A stretch of 64,000 nucleotides of DNA. It comes from DATMER01 sp963741305. GTDB lineage: Bacteria > Acidobacteriota > Thermoanaerobaculia > Multivoradales > UBA5704. Of the stretch, positions 24,411 to 36,779 are shown piece after piece. Where the stretch lies: the NCBI GenBank assembly GCA_963741305.1, contig CAVUHL010000003.1, forward strand, positions 3,968,001 to 4,032,000, written 5' to 3'. The translations under genes were made by a program, and so were the position numbers. The notes beneath the pieces are model-generated. The model saw nothing but the letters and a program-made list of their open reading frames with translations, was not told the DNA's origin and did not search any database. The first letter of the stretch is position 1, and every line of letters begins with the position of its first letter.

Positions 24411-26357
24411 CTACCAGCCTCCCCCCCCGCCTCCGCCCGAGCTGCCGCCTCCCCCGCCTCCTCCGCTTCCACCGCCCGAGCTGCTCGAGCCCGGCGCTGA
24501 AACACCCGAAGCCATTCCCGCCGCGGCCACGCCCCAGGAGGCCATGGCGCCTGCGCCTCCGAACTGGCCTCCGCCGCCCGACCAGCCGGAGCTTCCACTC
24601 GATCCAAAGCTGCCGCCGCCTGTCGAGGTGCTCGTGTAGGTCGAGCCGCCGCTGGAGGCCCCTCCAAACGCTCGAAACCAGCGGTCCATCTCGCTGCCGA
24701 GTCCAAAGGCGAGGAGGTAGGGCAGCCAGTCGTCCCGCAGGCGGGGATGCGCGCTCTTCAGCTCGCGGCGCAGGAGACGGCGGCCTGCTCCCAGGATCCG
24801 GCGCTTGTGGATGGCCTCGTCGCTCTCTCGCGAACGGGCGGTGTTGAGCAGGCTGCTCCAGGCCGCCAGCGGCACCAGGGCCAGCGCGAGCACCCCGGGC
24901 AGACCCGGAACCAGGCCGGTTTTCAAGCCGAGCCATTCGCGGTTGAACACCAGGAACGCGCACCAGAGGCAGGCCAGGAGCCCGGGCACCAGGAACCAGA
25001 GCGAGCCGAGGTCGAGCCGCTCGGTGCGGTTGCGCCAGACGGAGGCCGCAAAACCGCCGCCGCCCCAGAAAAAGATCAACCCGAATGCCATGAAGCCGGC
25101 CAGGATGGCCGTGGAAAGCGGGTGCCGGACCGCTTCAAGGACGAAGAGCGCCACGGCGGCCAGACAGAGGATCAGAGTCCGCCGGCGGCTGGGCGGAGGC
25201 ACGGCGCCGAGCCGCCCGAGCCGCGATTCCAGGTCCTCGGCGATGGCCGTGGAGGGATCGAAGCCGGTGCTCTTGTAATGCTGCCGTACCTTCTCCGTAT
25301 CGGTCTCGTCCGCGCTCAGAAAGAGCTTGTCCACGAGCGCGAGCTCGTAGCCGGCGAGCTGAAAGCGCTGCACCTTGAGGCGCAGATGGAGGACGCCGGG
25401 GGAAAAGGCGATCCCGAAAAGCTTGAAGCCCGGGGTGACCCAGCTCTCCAGCTTGCCTTCCGCGACCATCCGCGCGAGCACGGCGGCGACCTCGGGAGCG
25501 CCGGTCGTCCGGTCCCAGAGCGCGCCCACTTCCTCGGGGCGGAGGTCGAGCACGTTTTCCCGCAGCCAGGCTTCATCCCACTCGCGGGGGACGGCCAGCG
25601 GCGCGAACCGGCCGCGCCGGGCCTCTCCCTGCCGGAACTGGACGTAAAGGACGATCATCGCGAGCAGCGTGGCCGCGAAGGCCGCCCGGCGCCAGAGGAG
25701 CGGCACGATGCTCAACCCTGGAGCGGGTTTCGCCGCGCTACCGCTACCCGCGTGCCGCAAGTCGGCCGTGACGAGCACGTCGATGCCGGGCGGGAGGTTC
25801 CGTTTTTCGAGATGCGACGGCACGGCCGCGAGAGGCTGCCATGCCGGATCGAGCTCGAGGTCCAGAATGAAGCGCCGGATGGGATACGCGATGTCAGGCA
25901 GGCCGAAATTGTGGTCGAAGCGGTAGACGTCGCCGTTCTGGACCAGGATGCCGGACCAGGTGTAGTCCAGCACATAGGTGATCCGGGTCTGGTCGAACGG
26001 CGGATCGGAGGGGAGACGGCTGCGCCAGCGGACGGCGCTGCCCGACCAATCGTAGTGGTCGACGGCATCGGTGTCGCCCTCGACGAGCTCGATCTCCCGG
26101 CCGTCGGGACCGATGCGGGCGATCCGTTTCAGGTCGAGGTCGTGGTTCATACGTTGAAGAAAGCTGCGCTCGCCGCCGTTCCAGTCGCCGTTGAACACGA
26201 TCGTCTGGCGCTCGCGCACGTGGAGCTTGCCGGTGGCATCCAGGCGGGCGTTGACGGCGATCTCGTCCCAGAGAAGGGTCTTATCCTGGCCGGCGGCGGG
26301 GAGGGCGAGGGCCAGGCAGAGCAGGAGCGCGGCGGAGAGGCGGGTGGGTGGGGGCAT
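24411..26357 (-). CDS. DUF2207 membrane protein with Gly-rich tail
   Basis: 648 residues from the ATG at 26355-26357; a TATGAT box at 26365-26370 is seven bases upstream, favouring this start over the ATG at 26369. A signal peptide (SAALLLCLALALPAAG) is followed by the DUF2207 beta domain (LHVRERQTIVFNGDWNG, YDWSGSAVRWRSRLP), then several TM spans (LLAMIVLYV, LILCLAAVALFVLEAV, FLVPGLLACLWCAFLVF). It ends in a long Ser/Gly tail with poly-Gly runs and a final GGW. Function unknown; Gly tails are usual for this family. Confidence 0.88.
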   Translation of the reverse strand: MPPPTRLSAALLLCLALALPAAGQDKTLLWDEIAVNARLDATGKLHVRERQTIVFNGDWNGGERSFLQRMNHDLDLKRIARIGPDGREIELVEGDTDAVDHYDWSGSAVRWRSRLPSDPPFDQTRITYVLDYTWSGILVQNGDVYRFDHNFGLPDIAYPIRRFILDLELDPAWQPLAAVPSHLEKRNLPPGIDVLVTADLRHAGSGSAAKPAPGLSIVPLLWRRAAFAATLLAMIVLYVQFRQGEARRGRFAPLAVPREWDEAWLRENVLDLRPEEVGALWDRTTGAPEVAAVLARMVAEGKLESWVTPGFKLFGIAFSPGVLHLRLKVQRFQLAGYELALVDKLFLSADETDTEKVRQHYKSTGFDPSTAIAEDLESRLGRLGAVPPPSRRRTLILCLAAVALFVLEAVRHPLSTAILAGFMAFGLIFFWGGGGFAASVWRNRTERLDLGSLWFLVPGLLACLWCAFLVFNREWLGLKTGLVPGLPGVLALALVPLAAWSSLLNTARSRESDEAIHKRRILGAGRRLLRRELKSAHPRLRDDWLPYLLAFGLGSEMDRWFRAFGGASSGGSTYTSTSTGGGSFGSSGSSGWSGGGGQFGGAGAMASWGVAAAGMASGVSAPGSSSSGGGSGGGGGGGSSGGGGGGGW

Positions 26358-26378
26358 GGTGGGTATCATAGCCGGAGG

Positions 26379-26675
26379 CCCTCACCCCCCGGCCCCCTCT
26401 CCCGCTCCACCCAAGCACTCCCGCCCCGGGAGAGGGGGAGACTTACAACCGAAGATCTGTCGTGAACAGTGCGGGGCGGTGGCGTCCTCTCCCGCGCAAC
26501 GGGGGAGGATAGAGGAGGGGTCTTTTCCGGAGCCCCTCCCCTGCCCTCCCCCGCTACGCGGGAGAGGGAGCCGCCCCCTGATGCGGGTAACTTGAAGCAA
26601 GTCTCCCCCTCGCCCGGGGCGGGTGTGCTTGGGTGGAGCGGGAGAGGGGGCCGGGGGGTGAGGGCCCCCTCTCCC
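26379..26675. repeat. Palindromic GC-rich intergenic repeats (composite)
   Basis: At least two copies of the CCTCACCCCCCGGCCCCCTC / GGGGCCGGGGGGTGAGGG family in opposite orientation enclose a middle part with GGGAGAGG and CCTCTCCC arms. The whole gap between the DUF2207 start and the activator stop is made of it; no gene is seen. Long cruciform or hairpin structure is possible. Confidence 0.8.
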
Positions 26676-26678
26676 CCC

Positions 26679-28157
26679 TCAATACCCCTTCCGCTGCAAA
26701 GTCTTCCGGTCCACCCCGAGGATCTTCGCGGCCTCGCTCTTGTTGCCCGAGGTCAGCTTGAGCACGCGCTGGATGTGGCGCTTCTCCATGGCTTCGAGGT
26801 CGAGCGGCTCGGGCGAGGATTGGGAGGCGGCGGTGCCCAGCAGCGAACGGATCAGATCGGCGTCGATGTCCTTCTCGGCGAGAGACACGGCGCCTTCGAC
26901 CAGGTTCTGAAGCTCGCGGACGTTGCCCGGGAAGTCGTGGGCCAGGACCATGGCGAGCGCCTCGGGACGGAAAGCCGGCACGGGGATGCCTTCCCGGCGG
27001 CAGAAGTCCTCCACGAAGGTGCGCACCAGGTGCGGGATGTCCTGGCGGCGGTCGCGCAGGGGCGGCAGCTCGATCTCCACGCCCTTGAGACGGTAGTAGA
27101 GATCCTCACGGAAGGTGCTCTCGCTCACCATCTCTTCCAGGTCGCGGTGGGTAGCGGCCACCAGGCGCACATCTACCGGAATCGGACGGCGGCCTCCCAC
27201 CCTCACCACCTCACGCTCCTGGAGGGCGCGCAGGAGCTTGACCTGCAGCGCCGGCTGCATGTCACCGATCTCGTCGAGGAGCAGGGTGCCGCGGTCGGCC
27301 AGCTCGAACTTGCCGGGACGGGCCTGGACCCCCGTCGCCACTCCGCCCTCGATGCCGAAGAGCTCGCTTTCGAGGAGGGACTCGGGGAGAGCGGCGCAGT
27401 TGAGCGCGATGAGCGCGCCTTCGCGGCCGGAGAGCAGATGGAGGAGCTTCGCCACCAACTCCTTGCCCGTGCCGCTCTCGCCGCGCACCAGGACGCTCAC
27501 TCCGCGGGGCGCGACCCGTTCCACCAAGTCCAGTACCTTCCGCATGGGCGGCGCGTGGGCAATAATGCGCTGGCCGGCCACTTCGCGGGCGAGGCTCCCC
27601 TTGAGGGCCTTGTTCTCCTCTTCCAGCCGTTCGCGCTGCGCTTCCAGCTTCTCCACCTGGCGCGCCGCATCCAAGGCCACGCCCGCCAGCGCCGCGACCG
27701 AGTCGAGGAAGCGGCGGTCATCCTGCGTGAAGGAGCGGTCGGCCTCTCCTCGCACTTCCTTGTCGATGACGGCGAGGTAGCCGAGGAAGACGCCACGGTA
27801 GGCAAGGGGCACGGCCAGGAGCTGCTCGTAGGCCCGGCCCCCCAGCTCACCCTTGGAGCGCGAAAGGATGTGACCCTCTCCCAGCAGCTCGCGCCAGATG
27901 GGTGCGGCCAGGAGCACGGTGCCCGAGGGCGGCGCCTCCATCCATCCCACGGTCGCGGCGGCCCGCGCTCCACCGTAAGGATCGCGGGTCACGGCCACGG
28001 CGGCGGCCGGGTCGAGGACCGCGCAGACCCGCAGCAGCAGCTCTTCCACCAGTTCCGGCTCCGGCCGCTGGGCATGGAGGGCCAGCGCCAAGTCGTAGAG
28101 CGTCTCGAGCTGGAGGATGCGCCGCTTCTCGGCAAGGTTGGCGTCCGGGCGGGGCAT
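26679..28157 (-). CDS. Sigma-54-activator-type regulator: GAF, AAA+ and Fis domains
   Basis: 492 residues. A GAF-like sensor lies at about 20-165 and a coiled coil (EKLEAQRERLEEENKALKG) follows. The AAA+ domain has Walker A GESGTGKE, Walker B GTLLLDEIGDM and sensor motifs RLVAATHRDLEEMV and REDLYYRLKGVEI. A C-terminal Fis-type helix-turn-helix ends NKSEAAKILGVDRKTLQRKG. The GAFTGA loop that contacts sigma-54 is replaced by GVATGV (in ELFGIEGGVATGVQARPGKF), lacking the key Phe, so it may regulate without sigma-54 or contact it differently. A TACAAT box at 28165-28170 is seven bases before the ATG. Confidence 0.9.
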   Translation of the reverse strand: MPRPDANLAEKRRILQLETLYDLALALHAQRPEPELVEELLLRVCAVLDPAAAVAVTRDPYGGARAAATVGWMEAPPSGTVLLAAPIWRELLGEGHILSRSKGELGGRAYEQLLAVPLAYRGVFLGYLAVIDKEVRGEADRSFTQDDRRFLDSVAALAGVALDAARQVEKLEAQRERLEEENKALKGSLAREVAGQRIIAHAPPMRKVLDLVERVAPRGVSVLVRGESGTGKELVAKLLHLLSGREGALIALNCAALPESLLESELFGIEGGVATGVQARPGKFELADRGTLLLDEIGDMQPALQVKLLRALQEREVVRVGGRRPIPVDVRLVAATHRDLEEMVSESTFREDLYYRLKGVEIELPPLRDRRQDIPHLVRTFVEDFCRREGIPVPAFRPEALAMVLAHDFPGNVRELQNLVEGAVSLAEKDIDADLIRSLLGTAASQSSPEPLDLEAMEKRHIQRVLKLTSGNKSEAAKILGVDRKTLQRKGY

Positions 28158-28189
28158 GCTTCCTATTGTACGGGAGGGCGGTGGCAGGG

Positions 28190-28448
28190 GCCCTCACCCC
28201 CCGGCCCCCTCTCCCGGTCCCCCGAGCACGCCCTCCCCGGGAGAGGGGAGACTTGCACCAGCCATCGACCCAACGCTGTTTTTCGTAGGGGAGGGGCTTT
28301 CCCCCTCCCGGGAGGGGGAAAACGGGATCGCCAAGAAAGGCCCGTTCATCCCGGACCTGCCCGAGTAAGTCTCCCCCTCGCCCGGGGCGGATGGGCCGAG
28401 CCGAAGGCTCGGTGAGGGACCGCGGGAGAGGGGGCCGGGGGGTGAGGG
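28190..28448. repeat. Palindromic GC-rich intergenic repeats (composite)
   Basis: Opposed copies of the CCCCGGCCCCCTCTCCC family (start at about 28190, mirror ending at about 28448), with CCTCCCCGGGAGAGG in between. It fills the gap between uvrA and the activator gene; no coding frame is supported. Probably a terminator or mRNA-end structure for uvrA. Confidence 0.8.
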
Positions 28449-28457
28449 CTCCGGCCC

Positions 28458-31298
<2,841 letters not shown>

Positions 31299-31308
31299 AG
31301 GGGGCGTA

Positions 31309-31314
31309 ATCCTA
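31309..31314 (-). promoter_or_regulatory. -10 box of uvrA
   Basis: TAGGAT on the minus strand, ten bases before the uvrA ATG, with no Shine-Dalgarno between. A leaderless start is inferred. No LexA-like palindrome was recognised nearby. Confidence 0.4.
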
Positions 31315-31439
31315 GCAGAAGTTGGACCGGCAAAGCCCCTTCGCGAGGTTCTCAAATTCGGGTACTGAAGCGAGGGGGACTACCGGCAAAATGCCGGCTC
31401 TGCTTATAACCAGCGGGGGCGGCTTGGTAATCCCATCGA

Positions 31440-31575
31440 GGCCGGAGCCCTCACCCCCCGGCCCCCTCTCCCGGTCCCCCGAGCACACCCTCCCCGGGAG
31501 AGGGGGAGACTTGCTCTGATTTTTTCAGGCCCCCTCTCCCTCACGCAGGTGAGGGAGAGGGATGGGGAGAGGGAG
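31440..31575. repeat. Palindromic GC-rich intergenic repeat
   Basis: The pattern CCTCACCCCCCGGCCCCCTC, then TCCCCGGGAGAGGGGGAGAC, then CCCTCTCCCTCACGCAGG with its mirror GTGAGGGAGAGGG. Same family as at 28190 and 40471. It lies between the uvrA start and the stop of the VWFA gene. Confidence 0.8.
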
Positions 31576-31586
31576 GATGGGATCAA

Positions 31587-32762
31587 CTAATAATCCACGT
31601 AGCCTTCTCTAACCCGGACCTTCACGCCCGGCCGCTTCACGTCGACGCTGACCTTGTGCCACTTGCCGTCCTTCTTGAAGTCGGTCGGGTAGTACCCGAG
31701 CACGTACTGCTCGCGCATCTCTTTCATGATGCTCGCGAAGGCGAACTCCAGCTCGCCGATGCGCTTGATGCCGAGGATGCGGCCGCCGCTCTCCTCCACC
31801 GTCTTCTTGAGCGTCTGGTACTCCTTGTCGTTCGCGATGTGATCCCGCCAGGCCGAGTTGAAGGACTTCTCCTTGCCGTCGTCGTCGAGCTGGATCCAGT
31901 AGATGAGCGACTGACTGGTGCGCGCCTTCCACAGCACCTCTCCGATCGGCAGGACGCTGTGCACGTCGAAGCCGTCCGAGAGGAGGATCACGGCGCGGCG
32001 GCCGATGCGGGAGTCGAGCATCTTGAGCGACATGTAGAGGAAGTCGTTGACCGAGGTGCCGCCGACGGCCTCGGTCTCGGACAGCGCCTGCTCCAGCTCG
32101 CCACGGTCCTGGGAGAACGGGGTGACGCGCAGGAGCCGGTCGGAGAACATCAGCAGGCTGGCCTCGTCGTCCGGCCGCATGCCGCCCAGGAAGACGCTCG
32201 CGCCGCGGCGCGCAGCCTCCAAACGCTCGCCCTGCATGCTCTCGCTGGTGTCCAGGAGCAGCACCGCGGTGATCGGCACCTCGCCCTTGCCGAAGGTCAC
32301 GATGTCCTGTGCCTTGCCGTTGTCGAGGATCTTGAAGTCTTCCTGCTCCAGGTCGAGGATGCGCCGCGCATCGGCCGCGGCGTTGCGGGTGACCGTGACG
32401 AAGAGCTGCTGCAGACGGACTTCGAGCTGCTCGTCGATGCGGATCGCGTCGGTGGCGACCGAGTGGGTGCCGGTCGAGCCCGAGGCCCCGTAGGCCACGA
32501 CCTTGAACTCGCGGGCGCTGTTGTCCTCGCCCACGTCGATCCTGGTGCGGAACGGCGCCTGGGTGAGCACGGCCCGGCGCACGCCGTTGACGAAGACCTC
32601 GACGCGGGTGACGGGCTCGTCCGCGGACATCAGGACCGAGACGTCGACCTCGCCGAAGACCGCCTGATCGGGCGCGGGGGATTGAATTCGCGGCTGCACC
32701 GCGGCTCCTGCCATTCCCGTGGAGAGAGCCACCAGGAGGCCAATGGGTAAAAGGAGTTTCAT
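31587..32762 (-). CDS. VWFA-related protein, acidobacterial type
   Basis: 391 residues from the ATG at 32760-32762, with a signal peptide (LLLPIGLLVALSTGMAGA). An Ig/bacterial adhesin-like region (VFVNGVRRAVLTQAPFRTRI) precedes the VWFA domain, with the MIDAS motif LLDTSESM, then VILLSDGFD and a C-terminal REQYVLGYYPTDF. This matches the VWFA-related Acidobacterial family (TIGR03436), which is expanded in that phylum; the role is unknown and probably extracytoplasmic protein binding. The ATG overlaps the upstream TPR gene's stop by four bases. Confidence 0.92.
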   Translation of the reverse strand: MKLLLPIGLLVALSTGMAGAAVQPRIQSPAPDQAVFGEVDVSVLMSADEPVTRVEVFVNGVRRAVLTQAPFRTRIDVGEDNSAREFKVVAYGASGSTGTHSVATDAIRIDEQLEVRLQQLFVTVTRNAAADARRILDLEQEDFKILDNGKAQDIVTFGKGEVPITAVLLLDTSESMQGERLEAARRGASVFLGGMRPDDEASLLMFSDRLLRVTPFSQDRGELEQALSETEAVGGTSVNDFLYMSLKMLDSRIGRRAVILLSDGFDVHSVLPIGEVLWKARTSQSLIYWIQLDDDGKEKSFNSAWRDHIANDKEYQTLKKTVEESGGRILGIKRIGELEFAFASIMKEMREQYVLGYYPTDFKKDGKWHKVSVDVKRPGVKVRVREGYVDY

Positions 32763-33991
32763 CGGCCACCCTCCCCGCCCGAGGCCGGCGTGCCCAGGGC
32801 CTGGGCCAGCACGGATAGGCGCGAGCGCGTGTTGTCCTCGAGGATGGTGCGCGCCTCCAGGAAGGTCTCCGGGCGGACGCTGTTGTAGAGGAGCCGTTCC
32901 GGGTCTCCGGAGCCGGCGGGCAGGGCGACCACCTTCTGCATCAGGGTCTTGGCCTCGCCGAAGCTGCCGCGGCGGTCGAGGACCGAGGAGAGCTCCAGGT
33001 GGAGCCGCACATGGTCCGGGAAGCGGCCCAGGCCGGCCCGCAGGATCTTCTCGGCGTCGGCCCAGTCTTCGCCCTCGGAGTACATGCGGGCCAGCTCCTG
33101 GTAGACGAGCGGGGCCACCCAACCGGTGTCCTTGGCCGCCACCAGGGCGTTGAGGGCCTTCTTGGCGTCGGCCGTCTCCCCCATCCGCTTCAGGTTCATG
33201 GCCAGGCGGAAGCGGGCCTCGGAATGGTCGGGGTCGAGCTTGAGCACCTCGCGCAGCGACTTGAGGGCGCTCTCGGCCTGGGCGCTCTTCTCGTAGACCG
33301 TGGCCAGGGCGAGGTGCGCCGGGATGTTGCGGCCGTCGAGCTGAATCGCCTGGTAGAACAGCTCCGCGGCGGGGAGCTGCTGAGCGTGCTCCATGAGCAT
33401 GCCGCCCAGGCTGGTCAGCACGCGGCTGGCGACCACGGCCGAGCCTTCGGAGCCGGACTGCTCGTTGTACAGGATGGCGAGGTCGCGGGCCATCTGGCGG
33501 GCATGGGTCACGGCCAGGGGAGCCTGGCGGACGCCGCGCGTCAGGAGCCGCGAGTAGGCCTCGTGATGGAGCATGGCAATCGGAACGAGGACTTCGAGGC
33601 TGGTGGCCCCAAGCTCGTGGATCACCGCCTGCTCGGACTGGAGGAGCCGCTTGCGCGACTTGGGATCGCCGTCGGCGACCACGCCCTTCTCCAGCTCGAT
33701 GAGGTCATCCGGCGCCCGGTCGACCTCTCCCGACACCCAGGCCGAGAGGATCTCCCGGTAGCGCGTCTGGATGCGGTCGACCTGCTCCCTCTTGCTCTCC
33801 TTCTCTCCTCCGCTGGAGCTGTCGAGCACCTGGACGCCCGACGAGGTCCAGGGGTCCTGCGCCAACGCTGCCGGTACCGCCGGCGCGGACACCGCGGCGA
33901 GCAGCAAGGCGATGGCGGCCCTTCGACGTGAAATCCCGCGATCTATCATCCCGTGGTCCCTCCGAGAAGCCCTTCGCTTTACCGAAGCCAT
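32759..33991 (-). CDS. Exported tetratricopeptide-repeat protein
   Basis: 410 residues; the ATG at 33949 (MIDRGISRRRAAIALL) is an equally good start, giving 396. A twin-Arg-like signal (SRRRAAIALLLAAVSAPAVPAALA) precedes helical TPR units, for example AELFYQAIQLDGRNIPAHLA, LKSLREVLKLDPDHSEARF and EKILRAGLGRFPDHVRLHLE. It is translationally coupled to the VWFA-related gene, so the two probably form an extracytoplasmic complex. No enzymatic motif. Confidence 0.88.
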   Translation of the reverse strand: MASVKRRASRRDHGMIDRGISRRRAAIALLLAAVSAPAVPAALAQDPWTSSGVQVLDSSSGGEKESKREQVDRIQTRYREILSAWVSGEVDRAPDDLIELEKGVVADGDPKSRKRLLQSEQAVIHELGATSLEVLVPIAMLHHEAYSRLLTRGVRQAPLAVTHARQMARDLAILYNEQSGSEGSAVVASRVLTSLGGMLMEHAQQLPAAELFYQAIQLDGRNIPAHLALATVYEKSAQAESALKSLREVLKLDPDHSEARFRLAMNLKRMGETADAKKALNALVAAKDTGWVAPLVYQELARMYSEGEDWADAEKILRAGLGRFPDHVRLHLELSSVLDRRGSFGEAKTLMQKVVALPAGSGDPERLLYNSVRPETFLEARTILEDNTRSRLSVLAQALGTPASGGEGGR

Positions 33992-34042
33992 TAGACATTA
34001 GAGTACAGGAGCGGGCACTTTCGTGACAATCCGGGAAATGAC

Positions 34043-34078
34043 AAAGAAAAGGGCGGGAGCCTGCAAAGGTCCCCGCCC
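34043..34078 (-). terminator. Rho-independent terminator of the SGNH-hydrolase gene
   Basis: On the minus strand GGGCGGGG and CCCGCCC arms form a GC-rich hairpin around a CTTTGCAG-containing loop, followed by a TTTTC T-rich run. It lies 27 bases after the stop at 34105. Confidence 0.8.
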
Positions 34079-34104
34079 CCCTCGAAGCCGTCAGCCAGCT
34101 TCCG

Positions 34105-35436
34105 TTATTTCCGGTTTTTCTTAACCTTCTTGGTCTTCACGTCCAGTGCCCAGAACAGGTTGCGCACCGCGGAGTGCGTCAGGATGCCGTCTCCCTCGGG
34201 AATGTCCGCGGGGCGGGTGGATCTGCTGGTGCCGAACATGAAGGGGAAGAGGTTGACCAGCGGGATCTCGCCGCCGTACTGCTCGTTGATCGAGTCGAGG
34301 AACAGGTTGGCGACGTAGGCGTAGCCGAAGGCGTTCGGATGGACGCCGTCGTAGGAGAAAATGCCGCCGGTCAGGAAGTTCTCGGTGAAGGTGATGCCGC
34401 CGACGTTGATGCCGCTGGTGGCGACCTCGCGGAAGACCGCATTCATGTCCACGTGCGCCGCGCCGACCCGGGTGGCCTCGGCGCGGATGATGGTGTTGTA
34501 GGCCGCGATGCGGGCGGTGATCGTGGCGATCTCGGCAGCGCTGAGGACCACGGAGTCGGAGAGCGGCTGGCCGCTGCCGCCGAGCGCGACCGGAATGCCC
34601 TTGCCCTGGGCCAGCTCGGCCCGGGCGGTGAGGAGCACGCGGTCGTTCGGCGTCAGGAGGCCGTTGGGGCCGATCAGGGGGACCACGTTGCCGTTGACGA
34701 TCACCGGCTGGCTGGTCGCCGGGTTGACCACCACGAAGGGGATCGTGGTCACGTACGGGATGCCGGTGACCTCGGGGATGTTGGCGATGGCCATCTCGAC
34801 GCCGCGGCCGGCGAGGGCATTGACGATCGCCTTGAAGTCGGCCTCGAAATTGGCGACCGGCGTGATGGTGACGCCTTCGATGACCCGGCCCGCGAGGGCC
34901 GCGCCGAGGACGTCGTTGTTGCCGATCCAGACGGTGGCGAAGGTCGGGTTGAGGGCGATCGCCTGCTGGAGCTGGGTGCCGATCTTGCGCAGGATCAGGT
35001 CGTGCAGGCCGCCGTTGTCGGTGACCGTGGCGACCGCGTCATGGACGTCGGCGCCCGGCACGGCCAGGTTGTTGTACGGCCGGTTGAGGGTCAGGTTCTG
35101 CGGCTGGCCCGAGCCCGCCTTGGGGCCGATGGTGAGCGGCGCCAGGCTCTTGAGCTCCAGCACCGCGGGGATGCCCGGGTCGCTCACGTACGGCTGCTCG
35201 AAGCCGGCGCCATTGCTGCCGGTAGCCTGGCGGGCGATCAGGATCGGATAGCTGTTGAGCTGGGCCGTGCGGCCGAGGCCGCCGCTCATGAAGCCGGCGG
35301 TCAGGCTGTCGCCGATCGCCACGTAACGGGAGAAGTCGGCCGTGCCGGTCTCCGGCTGCGCAACAGCCGGTATCGCCGCGATGGGCAGGATCAGAGCGAG
35401 CGCCAGGGCGCCCGCGAGGGTCTTCAAACGAAACAT
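34105..35436 (-). CDS. Exported SGNH/GDSL hydrolase
   Basis: 443 residues from the ATG at 35434-35436, with GAGAGGAG upstream. The signal peptide is LAGALALALILPIAAIPAVA. SGNH blocks are clear: FSRYVAIGDSLTAGF (Ser nucleophile), WIGNNDVLGA (block III Asn), and YDGVHPNAFGYAYVAN (Asp and His). It is longer than typical GDSL lipases because of inserts between blocks. Its place directly after a FadL-type outer-membrane channel suggests lipid or ester handling at the cell surface, which is inference. Confidence 0.92.
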   Translation of the reverse strand: MFRLKTLAGALALALILPIAAIPAVAQPETGTADFSRYVAIGDSLTAGFMSGGLGRTAQLNSYPILIARQATGSNGAGFEQPYVSDPGIPAVLELKSLAPLTIGPKAGSGQPQNLTLNRPYNNLAVPGADVHDAVATVTDNGGLHDLILRKIGTQLQQAIALNPTFATVWIGNNDVLGAALAGRVIEGVTITPVANFEADFKAIVNALAGRGVEMAIANIPEVTGIPYVTTIPFVVVNPATSQPVIVNGNVVPLIGPNGLLTPNDRVLLTARAELAQGKGIPVALGGSGQPLSDSVVLSAAEIATITARIAAYNTIIRAEATRVGAAHVDMNAVFREVATSGINVGGITFTENFLTGGIFSYDGVHPNAFGYAYVANLFLDSINEQYGGEIPLVNLFPFMFGTSRSTRPADIPEGDGILTHSAVRNLFWALDVKTKKVKKNRK

Positions 35437-35456
35437 GCGATGAATCTCCTCTCGTC

Positions 35457-36779
35457 TCACCAGTTGAGGGTGAAGGACAGCAGGACCGCCTGCGTGTTGT
35501 AGGTGCCGAAGAAATCGCCCTCGCCCTCGAAGCTGCGGGCGCGGGACCTCTCTTCGAAGTCGAGGTACATGAGGGCAACGTCATAGCCCAGGCCCGGGCC
35601 GGTGCGGCCGTAGCCGATGGTGACGCCGTTGCGGTCCGCGTCAGGCAGCAGGGGGGAGACCGACTCCTCGGGCTGCGGGCTCTCGTCGAAGACGTAGCCG
35701 AAGCGCCACTCGCTGGTCGGGCTGGCCGTCCAGCGCAGTCCGGCGCGGTAGTTCTGAGCGTCGTCCCACTCCTCGGGGATCTCGGTGTCGGGCAGGGAGT
35801 TGGTCGCGCCACCCACGAACTCGATGGGGACCGTGTCGAAGGTGCTCCAGCCCGTCCAGTTGAAGTCCGTCTCCAGGAGCAGGTTCTGGGTCAGGGCGAA
35901 CGCCAGGCCCAGGCTCGCGGTGTCGGGGAACTCGATGTTGGTCTCGACCGGCAGCTCGCGCTCGAAGGGAAGCTGGGCGCGGACCGCGGCATCGAACTGC
36001 GCGTTGCCGGTGAGGTTCTGGGCCAGCCGGGCTTCACCCTCGTAGTCCATGTCGATCTTGCTGCGGTAGGAGAAGCCCCAGGAGAAGCTGTTGCCGATCT
36101 TGTGCAGGATGCCCACGTTGAAGCCGAAGGCGTTGCCGAAGTCGCTCTCCAGGGAAAGCCGGCCGACGTCAGCCACGCGCTGGGTGAAGGGGTTGATGGT
36201 GCCGATGTTGCGGTTGAGCTCGACGTCGCTGAAGCGCGCGACGGCGCCGATGCCGAGGCCAAAGTTGTCGGTGATCTGCCAGCCGATCGTCGGGTTGATG
36301 TCGATCGCGCGCAAGGACGCCTTGGTGCTGACGAAGCGGCCGGCGAACTCGTTGGGGTCCTCCCACGAGGTGGTCAGGCCGAACGGGGCGGTGACCCCAA
36401 GGCCGAACTTCCAGGTGTCGTTGATGGGCTGGACCCAGTACAGGTGGGGAGGGAACTCGGACAGCCCTTCCTGCTCGGCGTGGTAGCCCTCGCCCGGGAA
36501 CGGGTTCGCGCCGTCGAGCTCGGCCTCGGTGCTCGTGATCCAGGTGAAACCGGTGGAGACCTCCCGCTCGGTGACGAAGGCCAGACCGCCGGCGTTGTGG
36601 AACAGCAGCGACGGATCGTCGGCCTGGGCGGTGAACGCGCCCGCCATGCCCATCGCCTTGGCGCCCTGCTCGAAGATGCTGAACCCGGCCGCGTACATGG
36701 GGGCTGCCGCCAGCGCGCCGATCGCCGTGACCGCCGCGGTAGCCAGCGCCTTCCCAACCAATCCTCCTCGCCTGCGCAT
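35457..36779 (-). CDS. OmpP1/FadL-family outer-membrane channel
   Basis: 440 residues from the ATG at 36777-36779, with GAGGAGGAG upstream. The signal peptide is followed by the FadL hatch signature AGFSIFEQGAKAMGMAGAF and ADDPSLLFHNAGGLAF. The rest alternates as beta strands ending with LSFTLNW (terminal aromatic residue). The family imports hydrophobic compounds such as long-chain fatty acids across the outer membrane, which also shows a diderm cell. It forms an operon with the SGNH hydrolase 20 bases downstream. Confidence 0.93.
   Translation of the reverse strand: MRRRGGLVGKALATAAVTAIGALAAAPMYAAGFSIFEQGAKAMGMAGAFTAQADDPSLLFHNAGGLAFVTEREVSTGFTWITSTEAELDGANPFPGEGYHAEQEGLSEFPPHLYWVQPINDTWKFGLGVTAPFGLTTSWEDPNEFAGRFVSTKASLRAIDINPTIGWQITDNFGLGIGAVARFSDVELNRNIGTINPFTQRVADVGRLSLESDFGNAFGFNVGILHKIGNSFSWGFSYRSKIDMDYEGEARLAQNLTGNAQFDAAVRAQLPFERELPVETNIEFPDTASLGLAFALTQNLLLETDFNWTGWSTFDTVPIEFVGGATNSLPDTEIPEEWDDAQNYRAGLRWTASPTSEWRFGYVFDESPQPEESVSPLLPDADRNGVTIGYGRTGPGLGYDVALMYLDFEERSRARSFEGEGDFFGTYNTQAVLLSFTLNW

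Noticed and set aside
26469..28415. Plus-strand frame of 648 codons opposite the activator gene
   Set aside because: It begins in an intergenic repeat and is antisense to conserved AAA+ motifs; no ribosome-binding site.
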